Below are positions 36,906 to 45,167 of a stretch of 45,167 nt of DNA, piece by piece (the first letter of the stretch is position 1; each line of letters opens with the position of its first letter). The position numbers and the translations under genes were made by a program. The notes under the pieces are model-generated. The model did not search any database and was not told the DNA's origin. It saw only the letters and a list, made by a program, of their open reading frames with translations. Origin of the DNA: Stentor roeselii (lineage: Eukaryota > Ciliophora > Heterotrichea > Heterotrichida > Stentoridae). The DNA is taken from positions 1 through 45,167 of the forward strand of contig RSEH01000331.1 in NCBI GenBank assembly GCA_006503475.1, written 5' to 3'.

Positions 36906-37484
36906 AACTTTTCGTAATTTTTTCCTGGAGGTTAATTGTTGGTTGACCATTTCCATAAGTTTTTCAGTTTTTTTCGAGATGTTCCTCGACGAAAACTTCC
37001 AGACACTTTTTCCGGTTTTAAGGTTTTTTGTGGCGATTTTCAGATGATCGTTTAAGACTTGAGCATCTTTTCGGAGATTTTTTGAATTTATCTCGGCTGA
37101 CGCCTCGTGGCTCATGTTTAAAGATTTTCTAATTCTTCTTATTGATTGACCGGCTTGTTTGTTGTAGAGGCTTATGTGACGAGTGCTTTTTACCTCTTCA
37201 TTGAAATCATTACATTTTTTCATTAGGTTGTCAAGAGACTCAACTCGTGTTTTTGTACGAACTAGTCGACTGGTTTTTACTTCAGAATCACTTCTTGCTT
37301 TCACTGGTGAGGCGGAAAATACGGAAAAGTTGCTGAGAAGGATTTGAAAATTAGGGTTTTTTTGTGGTGACGGTTTTTCTTCTTGTAAGTTAGATTGAGA
37401 TAGAGGACTTACCTCGTATTGAGGAAAAGAGGTTAAGTGTCTACTGTGGATTCGAGTCAACCTAACATGCCTCAATCGATTCAT
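36891..37484 (-). CDS. Basic protein, unknown
   Basis: A 197-residue Lys/Arg/Ser-rich protein (MNRLRHVRLTRIHSRHLTS). It has helical stretches in the second half: VESLDNLMKKCNDFNEEVKS and SKKTEKLMEMVNQQL. No membrane segment and no recognised domain. The last codons (FHYV) and stop lie inside the outermost unit of the 47-bp repeat, so repeat spread may have reshaped its C-terminus. It is divergent from the claudin-like gene by about 150 bp. Confidence 0.75.
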   Translation of the reverse strand: MNRLRHVRLTRIHSRHLTSFPQYEVSPLSQSNLQEEKPSPQKNPNFQILLSNFSVFSASPVKARSDSEVKTSRLVRTKTRVESLDNLMKKCNDFNEEVKSTRHISLYNKQAGQSIRRIRKSLNMSHEASAEINSKNLRKDAQVLNDHLKIATKNLKTGKSVWKFSSRNISKKTEKLMEMVNQQLTSRKKLRKVFHYV

Positions 37485-37631
37485 TTATATAAATCGACCA
37501 AATCATGCTGATGATTAACAACTCCCTTTTATAAATAAAAACCCAATAAACCAGTCTATTCAAACTTTCTAATCTTCTCACTTCAAAAACCTCTAAAATT
37601 AAACATCCTAAAATTCAACACCAATTCAATA

Positions 37632-38309
37632 ATGGACTCTCAAGACTTAAAAGAAAACCCAATTCTTTTAAATATCAGTCTCGCCAAATGGAGATCTTTC
37701 ATGATCTGCATCGAATACTTCAACTTTTGCTTGATGATTGGAAGTCTAGCGACTCCCCGATGGGTGAAGCAAGGAAGTCGCAGTAATCTTTGGAGAGGAG
37801 GCCTTCTTCGTTGTGGAGGTTGCAGCGGTGACTGGGAAGACGAATACTATTATTCAATTTTACAGTCATGTAAGGAAAACGACGTAAAAGGCTATAAAGA
37901 AACATTTGATTCTCTAAGCAAAGCAGGTTTTCTTTATCTTTCCTTTGAAATCCTTGCACTTTTAGTTTTTTCTCTTTTACTTCTCGCTCAGTCAGGCCTA
38001 GTCTTCCGTCTTTTCGGCGATAAGTGCAAAAGTAAGTTGCTCTTATTAATCCTAGGTCTTCATTCAATTGCTATCATCCTCTGGTTTAGTATAAGCAAAG
38101 TGAAACTTGCAGAAAACTGTTCTTTTTCTTCGAATTACTTCAAAAGTCACCCGATTTGTGCAACTCAAGGACCGACCCTTGCTTTGGTTATTGAATTTTT
38201 GTGTTTTGTTACTTTTGGAGTAAATAAACTTGTCAGGATTAAATTGAATCAGGTTCACAGTGAACAGTCCACAAGTCGCATGGAAATTGGAGTTGTTAAT
38301 ACGAGTTGA
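37632..38309 (+). CDS. Claudin-like four-helix membrane protein
   Basis: A 225-residue protein with four helices (about residues 20-42, 100-123, 133-153, 180-200). The loop between helices 1 and 2 contains LWRGGLLRCGGCSGDW, resembling the W..GLW..C..C signature of the claudin/PMP22 superfamily. Further cysteines follow in loop 1 (SCKENDV) and before helix 4 (ENCSFS, HPICATQ). In animals these proteins make junctions or regulate membranes; in a single cell a role as a membrane organiser or channel partner is more likely (inference). It is followed 8 bp later by the secreted PI-PLC-X gene. Confidence 0.75.
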   Translation: MDSQDLKENPILLNISLAKWRSFMICIEYFNFCLMIGSLATPRWVKQGSRSNLWRGGLLRCGGCSGDWEDEYYYSILQSCKENDVKGYKETFDSLSKAGFLYLSFEILALLVFSLLLLAQSGLVFRLFGDKCKSKLLLLILGLHSIAIILWFSISKVKLAENCSFSSNYFKSHPICATQGPTLALVIEFLCFVTFGVNKLVRIKLNQVHSEQSTSRMEIGVVNTS

Positions 38310-38317
38310 TTTAATAA

Positions 38318-39319
38318 ATGATTAGTGCTTTTTACTTGTTTGTTTCAGGAGTTGCTTATGCTTTGTCTCCTGAGACTTGGATTGGAGACTCTTTGAGTTT
38401 TATTGGGACGAAAACTTTGAAGGATATTACACTTCCTGGAACTCATGATAGTGGAACTTATTATTTGACTGATAAACCTATGCCTGGAGATCAGTCTCCT
38501 CTTTGGGAAGATCTTTTTAAACTTGCGGATTTAGTTGATAAGTCCGTTGGAAAAGTTGCTATTGAATGGGGCCAGTCCCAAGACCAGACTTTCTACCAGC
38601 AGATGACAGGAGGTATCCGTTACTTTGACCTAAGATCAGGTTGGGACAAAGACAGTAAAACCTGGGTGACCTTCCACTTCGTAATCGGATCTCCAGTTCA
38701 ATACCTCCTACAGAACATTTCGACATTCCTAACAGACCATCCCCAAGAAATCGTCGTAGTAGAGATGAGCCACTTCGAAGGTTACCCATCAAGTGGAGAT
38801 ATCTCATCATTAAAAGCAATGGTCTCAACAATTCTCGGTCCTTTCTTATACCCAGTGGACCTTTCCTTCTCCTTCACAATTGCCCAAATGGTAAGTAGTG
38901 GAAAAAGAGCACTTGTGACAATGGAGGAAGGATATGACAATCAATTCATTTGGCCACCTTCTGCTATTCACAACACCTACGCTGATACTTCAGATCTTAC
39001 GAAAATGGTTAATTATAATAATCAAACTGTGCAAAAGTTCATGGCTGGCACTTGGACTAACACCCTGTTTAAGATTTCTTGGACTTTAACACCTGATGGA
39101 ACTTGCATCACTGAAAGTGTACTTCCTTGGAAACCTCATTCACTTATTCAACTTGCTGATCATGGAAATGTTGCTTTGCCTTCTTTTTATAATTCTATTC
39201 AGAAACTTGGATGGAGAATGGGAAATATTCTTATTATTGACCATTATGAAACTAGTGCTGTTTGGAATGTTTGTATGAAGATGAATGGGTTGGCTTTATC
39301 GAAGATAGAGTTTAAGTAG
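38318..39319 (+). CDS. Secreted PI-PLC X-domain protein
   Basis: A 333-residue protein with a signal peptide at residues 1-15 (MISAFYLFVSGVAYA). The X-type phosphatidylinositol phospholipase fold follows: LPGTHDSGTY with catalytic His43, GIRYFDLR (100-106), and TFHFV with the second catalytic His120. HPQEIVVVEMSHFEG matches the next conserved strand. The family cleaves PI or GPI by acid-base chemistry without calcium. No Y or C2 domain is present, as in bacterial-type and PLCXD proteins. The protein is probably lumenal or secreted. Start fixed by the signal peptide. Confidence 0.93.
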   Translation: MISAFYLFVSGVAYALSPETWIGDSLSFIGTKTLKDITLPGTHDSGTYYLTDKPMPGDQSPLWEDLFKLADLVDKSVGKVAIEWGQSQDQTFYQQMTGGIRYFDLRSGWDKDSKTWVTFHFVIGSPVQYLLQNISTFLTDHPQEIVVVEMSHFEGYPSSGDISSLKAMVSTILGPFLYPVDLSFSFTIAQMVSSGKRALVTMEEGYDNQFIWPPSAIHNTYADTSDLTKMVNYNNQTVQKFMAGTWTNTLFKISWTLTPDGTCITESVLPWKPHSLIQLADHGNVALPSFYNSIQKLGWRMGNILIIDHYETSAVWNVCMKMNGLALSKIEFK

Positions 39320-39567
39320 TTTAGATGGATTCTTGGATTTTTTTAGGTGTTTAGGGAGTTTTGGAATTATTGGGATTTGGAAGGAGTTTATATAATATTT
39401 AGGTTTGATTAATTTGGAGATATTTGTTTGAGTATAACCTCGTTCTAAGAGCGCATTGAACTGAATAAGTCTAAAAATTAGAATGTAAATAAATCATCTA
39501 AAATTAAGATATCGTTAAATATTTACAGAAGAAAAACAATAATCTATTTAATTTGAAATAATAATTA

Positions 39568-40935
39568 CTAATCTAAGAATCTTTCAATGATCTCATGACG
39601 ACTTAATCCTTTAGTTTCAATCATTTCCCATCCCAAATACAAAGCTCCAACAAAATCAACGGCAGCAAGTACTGCAAAAGTGATAAAAATTCCATAAATA
39701 TTCATAGCCAAAGGAATAGCGATAACAATAGCAAATCCAATAATCCAATTCACAGAAGTACAAACAGCGACTCCTTTATCAGGTGCGACTTCACTCGTAT
39801 AAGTCCAAACAAAAGGTCCAGAAGATAAAGAAAAAGTCACTAAATTCCCAGTTAAAAGCAAAACTTTCCCTAATTCAAAAATATTTAACATTGCAAGCAA
39901 AGCAATGATCCCCGCACAAATTCCCATAACAGCATGTCCTGAAATAGCAATAGTCCTTCTTCCGAACTTATCCAAGTAAGGAAAAACAATGATAACAAAA
40001 ACAATTCTAATTAAAGTGATACAACTTGACCATACCCGAGCCATCAGCACTCCTTCTCCGAATTCAATCAAAATACGAGTGGCAAAAGCTAACATTGCAT
40101 TAATTCCTGTTAACTGAGAAAAAGTATGAAATAAAAGACAGACTCTCATTGGTTTTCTCACTTGTTTATCACAACAAAATATTTGTTTGTAGCTGGAACT
40201 TGACTTTTCATTTACAAGTTTATTAGTTTTGATTAGAGAATCGTAGTGATTTTGAACTGAACCATTCGAGTAAACACTTTTTATTGCTTCTAAAGCTTGG
40301 TCAGGTTTTTCAGTTCTCATGAGGTAAATAGGAGTTTCTTTTTTAAAGACTTTTAAAAATAATAGGAACTGAAGAAAGGCAACGACTCCTGGAAAGGCGA
40401 AGATAGAGAAAACAGCGAAACCTATTTCAGAAGAACAAGAAGTTATTGGCAGAGGGATACAGACTGAGTAAGCAGAAAATATTCCTAATAAAACAAATAC
40501 TTGGTTTAATGCTCCCATCTTGCCTCGCATTGTCTTTGGGGTATATTTTGAGGTGTATTGAGAACAAAGTATTGAATAAGAACCTGCACACATTCCAGAC
40601 AATAAGCGAAAGATACTAAATGTAATTGTATTTGGAAAGAGTGACAAGATACTTAAAATTATTGTAAGTAGATCGATGAACATGATACTTCTGCGCTCTC
40701 CTCTTGATTTAGAAAAAAAACCTGTGATTATAGAACCAAAAAAAGCACCGAGAGTGATAAATGACGATAAAGTTATTATCAATATGTCCTTGTTTGAAGA
40801 CCAGCCGAGTATTGAAGCAACACAATCTTGACTTGAAGTAAAGATTCCTAGGTTATAACCAAAGATATAATAGCCAAGAGCTGAGGTCATTCCTCTCAAC
40901 AAAGCTTTTGTTGTCTTTTTCTTATTTGGGTCCAT
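39568..40935 (-). CDS. Sugar transporter-family (MFS) protein, paralogue 1
   Basis: A 455-residue, 12-helix major facilitator of the sugar-porter (SLC2-like) group. Signatures: GYNLGIFTSSQD in helix 1, SRGERRSIMF (loop 2-3, G-R-R variant), RGKMGALNQV in helix 4-5, QLTGINAMLAFATRI (QLxGIN) in helix 7, LDKFGRRTI (loop 8-9), SLSSGPFVWTYTSEVAPDKG in helix 10, and ETKGLS at the C-terminus. The PESPRxL motif before the central loop is degraded to TPIYLM. It probably carries a hexose or similar across the plasma membrane. Its stop and the central third are almost identical to the next gene. Confidence 0.92.
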   Translation of the reverse strand: MDPNKKKTTKALLRGMTSALGYYIFGYNLGIFTSSQDCVASILGWSSNKDILIITLSSFITLGAFFGSIITGFFSKSRGERRSIMFIDLLTIILSILSLFPNTITFSIFRLLSGMCAGSYSILCSQYTSKYTPKTMRGKMGALNQVFVLLGIFSAYSVCIPLPITSCSSEIGFAVFSIFAFPGVVAFLQFLLFLKVFKKETPIYLMRTEKPDQALEAIKSVYSNGSVQNHYDSLIKTNKLVNEKSSSSYKQIFCCDKQVRKPMRVCLLFHTFSQLTGINAMLAFATRILIEFGEGVLMARVWSSCITLIRIVFVIIVFPYLDKFGRRTIAISGHAVMGICAGIIALLAMLNIFELGKVLLLTGNLVTFSLSSGPFVWTYTSEVAPDKGVAVCTSVNWIIGFAIVIAIPLAMNIYGIFITFAVLAAVDFVGALYLGWEMIETKGLSRHEIIERFLD

Positions 40936-41400
40936 TTAATAGTATTATAAATATTTTAATTATCACTAAGCTACTAATTATTTCCTTGTAGTATACTTAT
41001 AATAACTATTAGACTAACCAATTAGAACAAATATAAATTATAATAATTTCCATTATTTTTAGGTGCAGAAACTAAATATTTTATATTTATAAGAATATAT
41101 GAAATCTGATTATAAAATTTTTTGTCTTGAAGAATAATCGTTTTTATTTCTTTGGATTTTCACTGATAGATGACCTCTTTTGGATTATGGCAGTAGACCT
41201 ATATCCTGATGAGAAAAATGAAGCTTATTAAAATATTTAGTTTTGATTCATCATAAAAGTTTGACTTTATTATTAAATTATTTCGATTGAATTTCTTTCC
41301 AATCATAAATAGTTTATCCTATGCTTTATTTGTAATAAAACCTTTTATTAACTAAGAATAGATAGCTATTATCTTACCTATAAATATCCCTATACTATTA
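40936..41400. other. Transporter intergenic stretch
   Basis: 465 bp between the two transporter paralogues; AT-rich, with no open frame and no repeat recognised. Confidence 0.6.
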
Positions 41401-42768
41401 CTAAGCTAAAAATCGTTCAATTACCTCATGACGACTTAATCCTTTAGTTTCAATCATTTCCCATCCCAAATACAAAGCTCCAACAAAATCAATCGCGGCA
41501 AGCACCAAAAAAGTAACAAAAACTCCATAACTATTCAAAACCAAAGGAAAAGCAATAATAACAGCAAATCCAATAATCCAATTCACAGAAGTACAAACAG
41601 CGACTCCTTTATCAGGTGCGACTTCACTCGTATAAGTCCAAACAAAAGGTCCAGAAGATAAAGAAAAAGTCACTAAATTCCCAGTTAAAAGCAAAACTTT
41701 CCCTATTTCAAAAATATCTAAAATTCCAAACAACGCAATGATCCCAACACAAGCGCCCATAACGACTTGTCCTGATACAGCAATAGTCTTTCTACCAAAC
41801 CTATCCAAGTAAGGTAAAACAATGATAACAAAAACAACTCTAATCAAAGTGATGACACTTGACCATACCCGAGCCATAAACACTCCTTCTCCGAATTCAA
41901 TCAAAATACGAGTTGCAAAAGCTAACATTGCATAGATCCCTGTTAACTGAGAAAAGGTATGAAATAAAAGACAGACTCTCATTGGTTTTCTCACTTCTTG
42001 AGCACAACAAAATATTTGTTTGTAGCTGGAACTTGACTTTTCATTTACAAGTTTATTAGTTTTGATAAGAGAATCGTAGTGATTTTGAACTGAACCATTC
42101 GAGTAAACACTTTTAATTGCTTCTAAAGCTTGGTCAGGTTTTTCAGTTCTCATGAGGTAAATAGGAGTTTCTTTTTTAAAGACTTTTAAAAATAATAGGA
42201 ACTGAAGAAAGGCAACGACTCCTGGAAAGGCGAAGATAGAGAAAACAGCGAAACCTATTTCAGAAGAACAAGAAGTTATTGGCAGAGGGATACAGACTGA
42301 GTATGCAGAAAATATTCCTAATTGGACCATGACCTGGTTTAATGCTCCCATCTTGCCTCGCATTGTCTTTGGAGTATATTTTGAAGTGTACTGGGAGCAG
42401 AGAATTGAGTAAGAACCTGTGCACATGCCTGACATTAATCGAAAGATTATAAAGGTGTAGGTGTTTGGGTAGAGTGCTAAGAGACTAGATATCATTGTGA
42501 AGATGTTAATGAACATGATACTTTTACGCTCTCCTCTTGTTTTAGTAAAGAGACCTGTTAATATTGAACCGATGAAAGCTCCTAGAGCCACAAGAGAGGA
42601 TATTGAAATTACCAGGATACTCTTGTTCGATGACCAGCCAAGAATTGAAGCGACACAGTCCTGACTTGATGTAAAAATCGCTAAATTATACCCGAAGATG
42701 AAATAACCCAAACCTGAAGTCATTGCTCTTAGAAGAACTTTTGTTATTTTATGCTGATTTGGATCCAT
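41401..42768 (-). CDS. Sugar transporter-family (MFS) protein, paralogue 2
   Basis: A 455-residue protein collinear with paralogue 1, no length differences. It keeps GYNLAIFTSSQD, TRGERKSIMF, RGKMGALNQV, LDRFGRKTI and ETKGLS, but QLTGIN has become QLTGIY, which affects a residue (Asn) normally close to the sugar. The residues from GIFSAYSVCIPLP to SYKQIFCC are the same in both proteins, and the DNA there is about 99 percent identical, while the ends are more diverged. It is probably a tandem duplicate with altered substrate preference (inference). Its start lies 494 bp from the next gene, which is on the plus strand. Confidence 0.92.
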   Translation of the reverse strand: MDPNQHKITKVLLRAMTSGLGYFIFGYNLAIFTSSQDCVASILGWSSNKSILVISISSLVALGAFIGSILTGLFTKTRGERKSIMFINIFTMISSLLALYPNTYTFIIFRLMSGMCTGSYSILCSQYTSKYTPKTMRGKMGALNQVMVQLGIFSAYSVCIPLPITSCSSEIGFAVFSIFAFPGVVAFLQFLLFLKVFKKETPIYLMRTEKPDQALEAIKSVYSNGSVQNHYDSLIKTNKLVNEKSSSSYKQIFCCAQEVRKPMRVCLLFHTFSQLTGIYAMLAFATRILIEFGEGVFMARVWSSVITLIRVVFVIIVLPYLDRFGRKTIAVSGQVVMGACVGIIALFGILDIFEIGKVLLLTGNLVTFSLSSGPFVWTYTSEVAPDKGVAVCTSVNWIIGFAVIIAFPLVLNSYGVFVTFLVLAAIDFVGALYLGWEMIETKGLSRHEVIERFLA

Positions 42769-43262
42769 GATTTCAATATTACTAGGAAATTATTGAATTT
42801 TCGCATATAGGATGGATGTTACCGTCAAAATTTGAGTTTTGAGAAATTAGTTGTGATCATTGAATGCCCTTAAATAGACTAGAAATTTCTTTGTTTTTAG
42901 ATTGAAATAATAGCTTTGAATTGGGATTTTCTGAAATTCGGTATCATAAAAACTTTACCCTAAAAATTATTAAACTTAGAGTTTTTTCTTGATGCTTCAT
43001 CAATAAAGTGGAAATTTATCCTTTATTGTTAACTGGGTATCATTAAGTTTATCAAAACTATTTGTATCATTGCTGAATCGTAGGTCAATTAAAGTTTAGG
43101 AGATAAGATTGATTTGGGAAGGAATTTAGATTAGTTTTCAGAGATCGTTGTTAAATTGACTTCTTCTAATGATATTTTTTTTGAATCCTCTAGCTATCTT
43201 GTAATTTTAGTAGACCCAAGATATATAAATACAAGATTTCAAATAAAATCATTTTTTCCAAT
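42769..43262. other. Divergent intergenic region
   Basis: 494 bp of AT-rich DNA between the divergent starts of the transporter and the WD40 gene. No repeat or frame stands out; it presumably carries both promoters. Confidence 0.55.
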
Positions 43263-45167
43263 ATGTTCTATAATAAAATGAAAAATCTGACGTCGGATTG
43301 CAAAAAGTACAAATGTATTTGCCAAAAAACCATCATTAAAGCATCAGAACTAAAATCTCATATCAGAAAAGATTTAAATCATAGATTAACTAAAGCTAAA
43401 GAGAAAAAAAAATTTTTTGTTGAAGATCAGCAGCAAATAAATAATGTTAAAGTTATTAAGTCTTCATCACTGCTCTCTCTTCAAGGAAAAAATTACATTT
43501 TTAATAAGATTATTAGCTCTACTATATTGCTCTGTTTTTTAAATAGTAAAATTGAAATAATTCACAGAATTTCAACTGAGATATTTCAGATAGATCCTTT
43601 GAGATATTCATTACCCGATCATCACTATAAACATCAAATTGCTGATAAGATAATAAAATTAAGCCTGCCAATCATAAAAGAAATAACCTTGTTTAAGTAC
43701 GAAAAAATCATGATCAAATCAAAATTCAATTTATTTTTAGAGAATAGGAGTTGCGATATTTGGTCAATGTGTCTTTCCAAAGATAAGCTTATCTTGATGA
43801 GCGGTGGATCAGATGGAAAAGTGAGACTTTGGGATCCACAGTCACTTGAGCAAAGAGCTTGCTTAAAATATCACAGATCTCCTATCTACGCTCTTGATAT
43901 CGATGAGTCTTCAAATTATGGCCTTTCAGGGTCAACAGAATTTTCTATCTGTTTATGGAATCTAAAGAACAAAAAATTAAAAATTGTCTTTAAAGGTCAT
44001 GAATATTATATTAGTTTTTTGAAGTTTACAGAAAATTCAAAATTTTTCATAAGTGGTTCCTATGATTGTTCTCTAAGAATTTGGAGTATAATTAAAAAAT
44101 CTCTTGTCTATTTGATCAAGGCTACATCATGGGTTCAATTCGTATCAATTGATATACATAGATCTCAATTCATATTTGTATGTTTTAATGGAGAAATTAC
44201 AAATATTGATCTGAAAACCTCAACAATTTCACATAAAAAAAAATTTAGAAGTCAAATTATTTGCAGTAGACTTTCAGATCAAGGTAATATTTTGATAACT
44301 GGGCACGATGATGGATATGTCCAGTTTATTAATAGAAAAGGAATTATTCTTTTGAAGTCGTATAAATATCATTCAAAACGTGTGAATTCAATAAATTATT
44401 GCTCACATAGCAAAATTTTTGCAACATGCTCTGATGATGTGACTATAGGATTATGGAGTGCAATAAATTACAAAATTTTAAAATTCTTTAAATATCCTAG
44501 CTTTAATCATTTGTATTATGTTATAATTTCATCATTTCAGCTTTATATAGGAGGATCCTGTCCTGGAATAAATTTAATAGATTATCGGACTCAACAGAAT
44601 ATAGCGAAAATGAAATTAAAGAATTATGATGATTATCTTTTTACGTTTTCGTTAGATAACAAGTGGATAGCTTATGCTAATGAAAATATTTTTTTGTATA
44701 GCTTAGATGAAAACAAGGATATCAACTCTCGACCCATTTTTGGTATGACAAGCATGATGTTTATTAATTCGGCAATATTATGTGGAACTTGGTTGAGTGA
44801 AATTTATGTATTGAATTCACCTAATTTAAACATAATACGTCGCTTTAGATTTGATAATGCTCCAATATTATTTATTACAGCATCAAATGATTGGAAGTAC
44901 ATGGCATATTCAATTAGCAAAAACAATAATCAAAATGAAACTTTAATTGTACGCAACCTAGAATCATCAAAAGTAATTCTTAATTTTAGCAAATTTATTA
45001 CTTCAGTAAAGTTTTGCTCGAATTGTTTTATTTTGAAAGAAGTAGTTCAATATGATATGATCAATCTTTATATCTTTAATTATGAAAAGATTGCAAATAT
45101 TGGTACTTTCAATGGATCTCAAATATATCTGTCCAAACTTAGAAATTTTATTATACTAAAAAATTAT
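43263..45167 (+). CDS. WD40-repeat protein (cut by window edge)
   Basis: An open frame of 635 codons starts with the ATG at 43263 (MFYNKMKNLTSDCKKYKC) and continues to the window's end without a stop. Residues about 20-160 are basic and helical, with CKCICQ at the start. From about 165 come WD repeats: SGGSDGKVRLWDPQ, SGSTEFSICLWNLK, SGSYDCSLRIWSII, then weaker ones with SDQGNILITGHDDGYVQFI and ATCSDDVTIGLWS. At least seven blades are plausible, so two propellers may be present. Typical interaction scaffold; role unknown. Codon use is more AT-rich than in the compact central genes. Confidence 0.88.
   Translation, partial: MFYNKMKNLTSDCKKYKCICQKTIIKASELKSHIRKDLNHRLTKAKEKKKFFVEDQQQINNVKVIKSSSLLSLQGKNYIFNKIISSTILLCFLNSKIEIIHRISTEIFQIDPLRYSLPDHHYKHQIADKIIKLSLPIIKEITLFKYEKIMIKSKFNLFLENRSCDIWSMCLSKDKLILMSGGSDGKVRLWDPQSLEQRACLKYHRSPIYALDIDESSNYGLSGSTEFSICLWNLKNKKLKIVFKGHEYYISFLKFTENSKFFISGSYDCSLRIWSIIKKSLVYLIKATSWVQFVSIDIHRSQFIFVCFNGEITNIDLKTSTISHKKKFRSQIICSRLSDQGNILITGHDDGYVQFINRKGIILLKSYKYHSKRVNSINYCSHSKIFATCSDDVTIGLWSAINYKILKFFKYPSFNHLYYVIISSFQLYIGGSCPGINLIDYRTQQNIAKMKLKNYDDYLFTFSLDNKWIAYANENIFLYSLDENKDINSRPIFGMTSMMFINSAILCGTWLSEIYVLNSPNLNIIRRFRFDNAPILFITASNDWKYMAYSISKNNNQNETLIVRNLESSKVILNFSKFITSVKFCSNCFILKEVVQYDMINLYIFNYEKIANIGTFNGSQIYLSKLRNFIILKNY

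Overview
The window looks like macronuclear DNA of a heterotrich ciliate, most likely Stentor or a close relative. It is AT-rich, TAA, TAG and TGA all end reading frames (so the code is standard), and genes lie 5 to 70 bp apart on both strands. Eight introns can be placed: six are exactly 15 nt and start GTA and end AG, and two appear to be 14 nt. The genus assignment is an inference from tiny introns plus the standard code; no marker gene such as rRNA is present. I count 35 protein genes (one cut by the right edge), one decayed gene, and several intergenic tandem repeats. No tRNA, rRNA, CRISPR or telomeric repeat was seen.

Layout. 1-3800 is gene-poor: one secreted or membrane gene with an IFI6/IFI27 (ISG12)-like C-terminus, then a decayed AAA-ATPase-like gene. 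3833-14971 is very compact: three zinc-binding or membrane genes (RING-CH protein, lipidated protein with five cysteine modules, RING membrane protein), a two-intron gene, a long coiled coil, a possible USP-like protein, an IQ-motif protein, a Rab GTPase, a kinase fused to RBR-like zinc modules, and a 53-residue putatively myristoylated protein. 15360-22496 holds a GON4L-like SANT/Myb protein, a coiled coil, a STIMATE-family ER membrane protein, a kinase with an N-terminal FYVE-like finger, and small proteins.

23042-28590 is loose, with three paralogous seven-helix receptor genes on the minus strand. 28592-39319 is compact again: TPR protein, PP2A scaffold A subunit, ABHD17-like hydrolase, VPS26C (retriever), coiled coil, claudin-like four-helix protein and a secreted PI-PLC-X protein. 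39568-42768 holds two sugar-transporter paralogues that share near-identical patches. A WD40 gene runs off the right end.

How the genes relate. There is no operon-like logic. Membrane signalling and trafficking recur (Rab, retriever, STIMATE, ABHD17, GPCR-like receptors, kinases, PP2A), but adjacency mostly reflects compaction. The most notable points are the two apparent 14-nt introns, the in-frame stop in every 15-nt intron, divergent start codons only 9 to 25 bp apart, the kinase-RBR-like fusion, the mosaic transporter pair, the receptor array, and the decayed AAA/PD-(D/E)XK-type gene.
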